From assembly GCA_958453575.1 (NCBI GenBank), contig CAUDYH010000007.1:1-12635 (forward strand): a DNA stretch of 12,635 nt, in the 5' to 3' direction. This document shows, in pieces, positions 7,368 to 12,635 of this stretch. Position numbers and translations under genes: made by a program. Below the pieces are notes generated by a model. The model ran no database searches. It was not told the origin of the DNA and saw only the letters and a list, made by a program, of their open reading frames with translations. Source of the stretch: an uncultured Collinsella sp. GTDB lineage: Bacteria > Actinomycetota > Coriobacteriia > Coriobacteriales > Coriobacteriaceae. Numbering within the stretch: position 1 is the stretch's first letter; the number at the start of each line of letters is the position of its first letter.

Positions 7368-8207
7368 CTAGGACTCCTGCGGTAAGCGCTTCTTGCCCTT
7401 GCGGGCGCGGTTTCTAAAGTTCTCGACGGCTTCTTCCATGCCCAGAGGCACATAGGTGAGCTCATCGAGGTTATCGGGCAGGTAGCAGGCAAGACTTTGC
7501 TCCTGCATGTGACCCGCCGTGAGCACATCGTCACTGGGATGTGCGCCGGGTGTGGCGCAAATGCCATAGACGACGGCACCCATCTCGCGCGTGCGGCGCT
7601 CGTATTCGGTCTCGGGGTGCTCGGGATGGTCGCGGCGGACGTCGTCGCTTACCCAAAGCGTGTCGTAGCCTGCCGCAGCAAACTGCCCCAAGGCGTAGTC
7701 GCGCAATGGCTTACTGTCGGTTCGCAGTGTGACGGTGGCACCGGCTGAAAAGAGCGGACGGTACAGCATTAGGTGGTCGACATGGACGAGTCGCTTTTTG
7801 GCGTACTTGGCCTTGGGCTGCGGCGTGGGAAAGTTGATGGTGATGGCATCGAGCTCGCCTGCGGCAAATAGCTGCGACAGCGATGCGGCACCTCGGGGCA
7901 GGACGAGTGCGTTGGACAGCCCCTGCTCGCAGATTTTCTGTGCGGCATAGGCGATGCAGATGGGCTCCTGGTCCATACCGATAAAGAGCGTGTCGGGCTC
8001 GTGGGCCGCGCGCTCTACAAGGTACGTTCCCTTGCCACAGCCAAGGTCCAGGTGAAGGTGTTCGAAAGGCTTGCTGCCTGCGGGCGCACAGGCCTTGCGC
8101 CAATCTCCGGCATAGGCCTCGGGGTTCGTCTCAATCGCATCGGCATAGCGCTCCAAGCGCTCCTCGAGCACAAAGTTCTTAGGGGTGCGAGCGTGGACGG
8201 CTCCCAT
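7368..8207 (-). CDS. TrmB-family tRNA (guanine-N7)-methyltransferase-like protein, divergent
   Basis: This 279-residue SAM-dependent methyltransferase matches TrmB, which makes m7G46 in the tRNA variable loop. Motifs are DLGCGKG (54-60, SAM site), FIGMDQEP (75-82), INFPTPQPKAKYAKKRL (124-140, the TrmB signature loop), LRTD (161-164) and TEYERRTREMG (200-210, the conserved C-terminal T-x-x-E). The signature loop is altered. The usual F-x-D-P-W-x-K-x-R-H becomes F-P-T-P-Q-P-K-A-K-Y, so the hallmark Asp, Trp and His are missing. About 65 residues follow the last TrmB motif, longer than usual, with a basic tail (RNRARKGKKR). AAGGAG (8212-8217) sits 4 bp before the ATG and fixes the start. It lies 112 bp downstream of the Trm9-like gene in the same direction, so the two may be co-transcribed. 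A divergent TrmB or a related methyltransferase with another target are both possible. Confidence 0.85.
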   Translation of the reverse strand: MGAVHARTPKNFVLEERLERYADAIETNPEAYAGDWRKACAPAGSKPFEHLHLDLGCGKGTYLVERAAHEPDTLFIGMDQEPICIAYAAQKICEQGLSNALVLPRGAASLSQLFAAGELDAITINFPTPQPKAKYAKKRLVHVDHLMLYRPLFSAGATVTLRTDSKPLRDYALGQFAAAGYDTLWVSDDVRRDHPEHPETEYERRTREMGAVVYGICATPGAHPSDDVLTAGHMQEQSLACYLPDNLDELTYVPLGMEEAVENFRNRARKGKKRLPQES

Positions 8208-8319
8208 GAGGCTCCTTGGTCATAAGTATGGAACGCATGGCTGCGCGTTCCGGCGATGGGTTAGAAGGGGGCGATTTGCCCGAACGCTGCGGTGCGGCTC
8301 GGCGGCGAGTCGTCGGTGC

Positions 8320-9192
8320 CTACAGACGCTTGAGAATCACATAGCGGTTGAGCTCGCCGCTGCGACCGTCGGCGTGGAAACGCTCGAGCTCGCGTACGGG
8401 AACCTCGCCGCTCTTGTAGAACGTACGGACGCCGCGCACCAAGTCGGTGATCTGCTGATCGTCAAAGTGATGGCAATAGCGGTAGGCGTGGCGGTCGTTT
8501 TGCCAGCCAATGAGGTGGTCGCCGGCTTCAAACTGCGCGGAATCGTAACCCTCAAACGGCGGGGTGAGCTCGGCGCGGGCTTCGGCTCGAACGGCCTTGC
8601 GCGCCATGCGCTCGTCATTCATAAACTCCCAAAAGCTGATGGCGATGATGCCGCCCGGGTGCGTCTGGCGCACCAGGGCGTCGAGCACGCGTACGCGGTA
8701 CTCGCATGACGGCACGTGGTGCATAAAGCCAAAGCAGACCGAGATGTCGGCGAGCGGGGCGTCGAAAAGCACGTCGGGTGTCTCGGCGGGGTTGAGCTTC
8801 ATGAGGGCGTCGAGCACGTCGAGTTCCTGGAAGTGCAGGTTGGGAATGCGCAGGGCGTGGCCGTGGGCGTCTATTGCCAGATCTTGGCACGAGTCGACAC
8901 CATAGAACTCAAACGGGCAGCTGGCATCTGCCGAGGGGTTTGCGCCGTCGACGCCCTTGGCGGCAAGTGCCCCGCCGGCGGCAAAGTTCTCGAATCGCAT
9001 ATTGCCGCAGGCAAGGTCGAAGACGCGGACGGGATGCTCGATCGTGGCCACATCGAGCTGATCAAGCGCGATGTCCATGGTGCGCACCCAGCCGGGCCAC
9101 GGGGCCTGGCGCGTATCGGAAAAGGAAGCGGAGTGCTCGCGATAGAACGTATTGTTGAGCTGGATGAGCGATGATGCGAAATCGCGGTTCAC
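8320..9192 (-). CDS. class I SAM methyltransferase with Trm9/ALKBH8-like N-terminus
   Basis: This 290-residue methyltransferase has a Rossmann SAM site VFDLACGN (57-64), an acidic strand end YGVD (97-100), the catalytic-face stretch FMHHVPSCEYRVRVLDAL and HPGGIIAISFWEF. The N-terminus FYREHSASFSDTRQAPWPGW (16-35) closely matches the F-S-x-T-R-x-x-P-W-P motif of Trm9 and the ALKBH8 methyltransferase domain. Those enzymes methylate cm5U at tRNA wobble position 34. HHVP followed by an Arg-rich helix and P-G-G-x-x-x-x-x-W also fits Trm9. I chose GTG 9192 because GGAGGGAG (9202-9209 on the minus strand) precedes it by 9 bp. An open extension to 9327 exists but lacks that support. The gene is divergent from the HTH operon and upstream of the TrmB-like gene. 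Substrate is inferred; an unrelated small-molecule methyltransferase remains possible. Confidence 0.82.
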   Translation of the reverse strand: MNRDFASSLIQLNNTFYREHSASFSDTRQAPWPGWVRTMDIALDQLDVATIEHPVRVFDLACGNMRFENFAAGGALAAKGVDGANPSADASCPFEFYGVDSCQDLAIDAHGHALRIPNLHFQELDVLDALMKLNPAETPDVLFDAPLADISVCFGFMHHVPSCEYRVRVLDALVRQTHPGGIIAISFWEFMNDERMARKAVRAEARAELTPPFEGYDSAQFEAGDHLIGWQNDRHAYRYCHHFDDQQITDLVRGVRTFYKSGEVPVRELERFHADGRSGELNRYVILKRL

Positions 9193-9263
9193 GGCGCGGA
9201 ACTCCCTCCGTTGGCGGTGCGGAATAAACAGTACGACCATACTACCGTTAACGCCGCAACGGG

Positions 9264-9339
9264 GACAACCGAGCTGCGGGTCATTGCTTTGTTTGGACAC
9301 ATTTCCGCAGCTCATATGCGCCCGCAACCTCCGGTTGTC
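9264..9339. repeat. nested inverted repeat in the divergent intergenic region
   Basis: Inner arms GAGCTGCGG (9271-9279) and CCGCAGCTC (9305-9313) are exact reverse complements with a 25-bp spacer. Directly outside them GACAACC (9264-9270) pairs with GGTTGTC (9333-9339), but 19 extra bases lie on the right side. The set spans the candidate minus-strand promoter. It may be paired regulator sites or, on RNA, a folded leader. Apart from this and the promoter candidate I see nothing firm in 9193-9459; no clear plus-strand promoter was found for the HTH operon. Confidence 0.55.
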
Positions 9340-9341
9340 AA
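9313..9341 (-). promoter_or_regulatory. candidate promoter of the Trm9-like methyltransferase gene
   Basis: On the minus strand a perfect TTGACA (9341-9336) is followed after 17 bp by CATATG (9318-9313), a poor -10 box. Transcription would begin near 9306 and leave a leader of about 115 bases before GTG 9192. If right, it excludes the longer in-frame protein starts at 9315 and 9327. It overlaps the right arms of a nested inverted repeat (9264-9339), a possible regulator site. Confidence 0.45.
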
Positions 9342-9459
9342 AAATCTCACTAGAATAGGTGGCATGCTTTTGGCGGTGGCGGATAGATTTTTAACTGTGC
9401 AAGGCGCCTTAAGAACAAAAACGGTCCGGCGGCACGGCTGGCATCGCATAGGAGGAACC

Positions 9460-10176
9460 ATGAATGTAGAAACTGCTCAGCGGCTCGCCGACCTTCGCCG
9501 CAGCAAGGGCTTTAGCCAAGAAGGATTGGCGCGAAAGCTGGGACTGTCGCGCCAGGCGGTCAGTAAATGGGAGCGCGCGGAGAGCTCGCCTGATACCGAG
9601 AACCTGATCTCGCTTGCCAAGCTCTATGGTGTGAGTCTGGACGAGCTACTCAATCCGAGCGACGAGATCGAGGACGATATCGAGTTTGAGAACGAGGACC
9701 GTGCTCGCCAGCGCGAGGCCGAGGCGGCCGAGCGCGCCCGTACCCACGAGGCGGCAGCGCGCGCTACCGAGGCGGCAACACAGGCGAGTGATGCTGCGGC
9801 CAAGGCGGCGCAAGCTGCAAGTTGGAGCGCACAGGCGGCTAACGCCGCGACGGCGCAAGCGACGAGCGCTGGCGCGGTCAATCCGACTCCAGTGAAAGGT
9901 CCGTTCCAGTCGTTTCCGTATTGGGCCGTGTGCTGGCTGCTGTTCTTTTTACTGATGTTCCTGTTTGGTGGTGCCCCCTTTGCCGCACTGATCTTCTTTA
10001 CGATCCCCATCTATCACTGGGTGGCGCGTGCGCTCGACGGCGATTGGGCGCGCGGGAATATTCAGGTTGGTCCGGCGCCGGTGGCATCCAGGGCTCAGGA
10101 TGATTCCCCTGCGGTTGATACCGACGTGGCTACCGCGACCCCCGTTGATCCGAGCGCCAAAGAAGGTGATGAATAA
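9460..10176 (+). CDS. membrane-tethered XRE-family HTH protein
   Basis: This 238-residue protein joins a DNA-binding domain to the membrane. Residues 6-64 form a Cro/CI-type HTH (SQEGLARKLGLSRQAVSKWE, with recognition helix around 30-41). A charged then Ala-rich helical linker (75-140) follows. Two adjacent hydrophobic segments (about 153-170 and 173-187) put both ends in the cytoplasm. The tail (190-238) is Pro/Ala/Asp-rich. The start is set by GGAGGAA (9451-9457) just before ATG 9460; an in-frame open stretch back to 9211 has no such support. Its stop overlaps the ATG of the next gene (TAATG), so the two are translationally coupled. It probably senses a membrane or envelope state and regulates transcription with its partner. 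Targets are unknown; autoregulation is the simplest guess. Confidence 0.88.
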   Translation: MNVETAQRLADLRRSKGFSQEGLARKLGLSRQAVSKWERAESSPDTENLISLAKLYGVSLDELLNPSDEIEDDIEFENEDRARQREAEAAERARTHEAAARATEAATQASDAAAKAAQAASWSAQAANAATAQATSAGAVNPTPVKGPFQSFPYWAVCWLLFFLLMFLFGGAPFAALIFFTIPIYHWVARALDGDWARGNIQVGPAPVASRAQDDSPAVDTDVATATPVDPSAKEGDE

Positions 10177-11072
10177 TGAAACTCTCGCATGAATCGAAGG
10201 TGCGTCTGGGCGTTGGCATCGGAGCGTTTGTGCTTATTGTTGGGCTTGTCTTTGGCGCTTCGCGGACATGGATTCATTTTGATGGTCCGTGGGATCTCGG
10301 CACTATTGCATCCGGCTTGTCCGGTAGGGACGATGCGGTTGACGCCGATGTTTTGAACGATGGCGGTAAGTATTCCGCTCAGCCTCAGCAGCTTTCGAGC
10401 ACGACTTTTGATGCCGATGAGTTCCGCTACCTCGATTTCGATATCAATGCGGCTTCGGTGGACGTCAAGGTTGTTGATGGCAACAAGGCTCGCGTTATCG
10501 AGCGGGGGCGCGTTGCCGAGGGTATGGATGCCTCCAAGGCCGCGACGCAAAACATCGCATCCGTCGAGGACTCGACGCTCAAGGTTTCCCAGTTTGGAAG
10601 TGACGACGGTAAGGCAATCGATCGCTCAGTTACGGTCGAGCTGCCGCGCCGTGTTGCCGAACATCTGAAGGGAGTCAACGCGCACGTGGGCTCGGGCGAT
10701 CTGCAGATTGCCGGTGTCATCTGTGATGGTTTCGACCTTTTCCTGGGTGCGGGAGATGTAGAGTTTACGGGCAGCGTGACTGATGCGCTCAGCGCTGAGG
10801 TCGGTTCGGGCGATGTGACGTTCGAGCTTTACCAGGCCCCCGCGAAGTCGATGGACGTGAGTGTGGGCTCGGGCGATGTGGAGATGACGGTTCCGAACTC
10901 GACGGGCTTTAAGGCGAGCCTCACCTTGGGCAGCGGCGACTTCGAGAGCGATTTCCTTCCGCTTGACTACGACGGCGAGACCATTTTGAATCTTGAATTC
11001 GATAACGGCGATAAGTCTGCTACGTATCGTTTTGAGGTCGGTTCGGGCGACATGTCGTTTGATCCGGAGTGA
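10176..11072 (+). CDS. membrane-anchored DUF4097-like protein with G-S/A-G-D repeats
   Basis: This is a 298-residue protein with a short basic N-terminus, one membrane segment (about 11-29) and an outside domain. The first part (75-110) reads like a DUF4097 strand set. From residue 170 on, G-[SA]-G-D recurs at 172, 191, 210, 231, 252 and 289, about every 19-21 residues except the last gap. This suggests a right-handed beta-helix or stacked strand repeat, as in DUF4097/adhesin-like proteins. The first residue overlaps the stop of the HTH-membrane gene (TAATG), so the pair forms one operon. In other bacteria similar pairs of a small HTH or DUF1700-type cytoplasmic protein with a DUF4097 protein are common, and their role is mostly unknown. 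Here it likely serves as the external partner or ligand-binding part of the regulator. No sortase signal or enzyme motif is visible. Confidence 0.85.
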   Translation: MKLSHESKVRLGVGIGAFVLIVGLVFGASRTWIHFDGPWDLGTIASGLSGRDDAVDADVLNDGGKYSAQPQQLSSTTFDADEFRYLDFDINAASVDVKVVDGNKARVIERGRVAEGMDASKAATQNIASVEDSTLKVSQFGSDDGKAIDRSVTVELPRRVAEHLKGVNAHVGSGDLQIAGVICDGFDLFLGAGDVEFTGSVTDALSAEVGSGDVTFELYQAPAKSMDVSVGSGDVEMTVPNSTGFKASLTLGSGDFESDFLPLDYDGETILNLEFDNGDKSATYRFEVGSGDMSFDPE

Positions 11073-11118
11073 CATGCGGTTTTCGGAGATCGGTGCATAT
11101 AGGCATGCTCTTTGATGG

Positions 11119-11158
11119 AGGCGCCGGGGCCGTGACGGGCTCCGGCGCCTTTGCCTTT
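11119..11158 (+). terminator. intrinsic terminator of the HTH-DUF4097 operon
   Basis: AGGCGCCGG (11119-11127) pairs exactly with CCGGCGCCT (11142-11150). Four more pairs, one of them G-U, lie inside, giving a 13-bp GC-rich stem. The tail is TTTGCCTTT, a broken T-tract, so strength is moderate to good. Its last bases run into the -10 box of the following gene. Confidence 0.82.
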
Positions 11159-11163
11159 ACAAT
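11158..11163 (+). promoter_or_regulatory. -10 box placed for a leaderless elp3 transcript
   Basis: TACAAT matches five of six bases of TATAAT. ATG 11170 begins 7 bases after it, exactly where transcription would normally start. There is no ribosome binding site at a usable distance: the only purine run, GGGGG at 11164-11168, is one base from the ATG. Both facts point to a leaderless message. No good -35 box is found. Confidence 0.5.
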
Positions 11164-11169
11164 GGGGGC

Positions 11170-12635
11170 ATGGAACAGATTATTTTGAACATACTCGAGG
11201 CTCTGCGTCGCGGTGAGACCGTGGACGACAAGGCGCTCGTCAAGTTGATACATGCCGAGGCGCGCCGCGAGGGTGCCGACAAACGCGATTTGGCCAAGCG
11301 CCGTCTGCTGCCGTTCTACCAGCGGGTGAAGCGTGAGGAGCCGGCTCGTTGGGCTGGGTGGAATGTCGATGCCGAGCTGGAACGTCGACTGCTGCAGGTG
11401 CTGCGTATGAAGCCGCGCCGAACGGCCTCGGGCGTGGCGACCATTACCGTCATTACCAAGCCGTGGCCCTGTTCGGGCGATTGCCTGTTTTGCCCCAACG
11501 ACCTGCGCATGCCCAAGAGCTATCTGCACGCCGAGCCGGCATGCGCCCGTGCGGAGCAAAACTGCTTCGACCCGTATTTGCAGGTGAGCGCTCGTTTGAC
11601 CGCGCTTTCGCAGATGGGGCATGCGACCGATAAGATCGAGCTCATTGTGCTCGGTGGTACCTGGAGCGACTATCCGCAGGGGTATCAGGCATGGTTTATG
11701 TCGGAGCTCTTCCGTGCGCTCAATGAAGACGCCGTGGCGGGCGTGGCGGCTAACCCCATGCTGGCACGTCCGGGCATCAGCCGTGCCGAGGCGGGGCGCC
11801 TGCTCGATGACGCTCCCGCCGATGCCCTGCCGCCGGTGGTGGCGGAGCGTCGCGAGCGCTATAGGGCTGCCGGTATTGCGACCGATGAGGCCGAGCTTGC
11901 CGCCGGCGTTGCCGGCGTGCAAGGGCGTGTGGATGCTGCCGAGGGTGGCTATAACCGCGCGGTGCGTCGTCTGTACGGCCCCGGCACGCCTTGGGGCGCA
12001 GTCGCCGAGTGGCAGACGGCAACGATGGAGGAGCTTGAGCAACAGCAGCGCATCAACGAGACGGCGAAGCATCGCGTGGTGGGACTCGTTATCGAGACGC
12101 GCCCCGATGCCGTAACGCCGCAGGCGCTTACGCTTATCCGCCGCCTGGGCTGCACCAAGATTCAGATGGGTATCCAGAGCCTCGACCAGCACCTGCTCGA
12201 TATCAACGAGCGCCGTATTACGGTGGCACAGATCGAGCGAGCGTTTTCGCTTGCGCGCCTGTTTGGCTTTAAGATTCACGCGCACTTTATGCTCAACTTG
12301 CTGGGCGCCACGCCCGAGGGTGACAAGCGCGACTACGAGCGCTTTATGACCGAGGGCGCCTTTATGCCCGACGAGGTCAAGGTCTACCCGTGTGCGCTCA
12401 TCGAGGGTTCGCGCCTGGTGGGCTGTTACGAGCGTGGCGAGTGGCGCCCCTATACCGAGGAAGAGCTGCTCGACGTACTGGCCGATGACATCGTGGTGAC
12501 GCCGGCGTTCTGCCGCATCAGCCGCATGATTCGCGACTTTAGCTCCAACGACATTATGGTGGGCAACAAGAAGCCCAACCTGCGTCAGCTCGTTGAGAAC
12601 CGCCTGGCTGCTCGGGGTGACGGTGCGACGGTGCG
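11170..12635 (+). CDS. elp3: Elp3 radical SAM/GNAT tRNA uridine-34 modification enzyme (3' end outside window)
   Basis: The first 488 residues of a bacterial Elp3 are present; the frame is still open at the right edge. Elp3 uses a [4Fe-4S] cluster, SAM and acetyl-CoA to add carboxymethyl to U34 of tRNA (cm5U). The cluster cysteines C101, C105 and C108 lie in KPWPCSGDCLFCPNDLRMPK. Other family blocks follow: EPACARAEQNCFDPYLQVSARL, GGTWSDYPQGYQ (from 162), GLVIETRPD (about 305-313), TKIQMGIQSLD, KIHAHFMLNLLGATPEGD, PDEVKVYPCALIEG and CRISRMIRDFSSNDI with NKKPNLRQ. The GNAT acetyl-CoA domain should lie beyond the edge. ATG 11170 fits the start of the conserved N-terminus and the -10 box just before it; no proper ribosome binding site is seen. 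A Trm9-like and a TrmB-like methyltransferase lie within 4 kb, on the other strand. Confidence 0.95.
   Translation, partial: MEQIILNILEALRRGETVDDKALVKLIHAEARREGADKRDLAKRRLLPFYQRVKREEPARWAGWNVDAELERRLLQVLRMKPRRTASGVATITVITKPWPCSGDCLFCPNDLRMPKSYLHAEPACARAEQNCFDPYLQVSARLTALSQMGHATDKIELIVLGGTWSDYPQGYQAWFMSELFRALNEDAVAGVAANPMLARPGISRAEAGRLLDDAPADALPPVVAERRERYRAAGIATDEAELAAGVAGVQGRVDAAEGGYNRAVRRLYGPGTPWGAVAEWQTATMEELEQQQRINETAKHRVVGLVIETRPDAVTPQALTLIRRLGCTKIQMGIQSLDQHLLDINERRITVAQIERAFSLARLFGFKIHAHFMLNLLGATPEGDKRDYERFMTEGAFMPDEVKVYPCALIEGSRLVGCYERGEWRPYTEEELLDVLADDIVVTPAFCRISRMIRDFSSNDIMVGNKKPNLRQLVENRLAARGDGATV

Noticed and set aside
8230..8251. 7-bp hairpin (GGAACGC/GCGTTCC) between the Trm9-like and TrmB-like genes
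   Set aside because: There is no T-tract on the minus strand and the stem is short; not enough to call a terminator or regulator.
9193..9327. N-terminal extension of the Trm9-like protein containing C-P-R-C-G, faintly like the NrdR zinc ribbon
   Set aside because: Only one C-x-x-C is present. GTG 9192 has a strong GGAGGGAG site, and the candidate promoter would start transcription downstream of the longer starts.
10689..11055. Repeated ggctcgggcgatgt-like DNA words as a DNA repeat array
   Set aside because: They reflect the G-[SA]-G-D protein repeats inside a coding gene; spacing follows the protein repeat, not a CRISPR or satellite pattern.
11020..12285. 421-codon minus-strand open frame opposite elp3
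   Set aside because: elp3 is certain on the plus strand. The antisense frame has no motifs, overlaps the end of the DUF4097 gene and the terminator, and has the His/Arg/Leu-rich makeup of a shadow frame.

Overview
The window looks like a high-GC gut actinobacterium of the Coriobacteriia, most plausibly Collinsella. This rests on strong G/C preference at third codon positions, actinobacterial-type gene content (a Ski2-like helicase with a DUF3516-type tail, a DUF2130 protein) and gene style. The genus is inference; no rRNA or other marker gene is present. Eight solid protein genes fill almost all of the window. The last one runs off the right edge, and a possible gene tail sits at the left edge. 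I see no tRNA, rRNA, CRISPR array or transposase.

Region 1 (1-2479, + strand) is a sugar-uptake unit. A PTS EIIBC permease is followed by a YdjC/ChbG-type carbohydrate deacetylase, with a terminator-like hairpin between them. A 31-base near-palindrome and a strong intrinsic terminator close the unit. Together the genes suggest uptake and phosphorylation of an N-acetylated sugar followed by deacetylation. Region 2 (2538-4295, +) is one long coiled-coil gene with a DUF2130 domain that carries PD-(D/E)XK nuclease-like residues. A two-way terminator separates it from the convergent Region 3.

Region 3 (4375-9192, - strand) reads right to left: a class I methyltransferase whose N-terminus resembles the tRNA wobble-uridine methyltransferase Trm9, then a divergent TrmB-type tRNA methyltransferase, then a large Ski2-like helicase. 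Between TrmB and the helicase is a 311-bp gap with a perfect 15-bp inverted repeat whose arms lie 93 bp apart.

Region 4 (9460-11072, +) is a two-gene operon: an XRE-type HTH protein with two membrane segments, and a membrane-anchored DUF4097-like protein with six G-S/A-G-D repeats. It resembles a membrane-tethered regulator paired with an extracytoplasmic partner. A terminator follows. Its distal end abuts a -10 box placed so that the next gene, elp3 (11170 to the edge), could be transcribed without a leader. Elp3 starts the cm5U34 modification of tRNA.

The most interesting theme is the clustering, within about 5 kb, of Elp3, a Trm9-like methyltransferase and a TrmB-like methyltransferase. 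In eukaryotes Elp3 and Trm9 act in succession (cm5U to mcm5U at tRNA position 34). A bacterial counterpart is a testable inference, not something the sequence proves.
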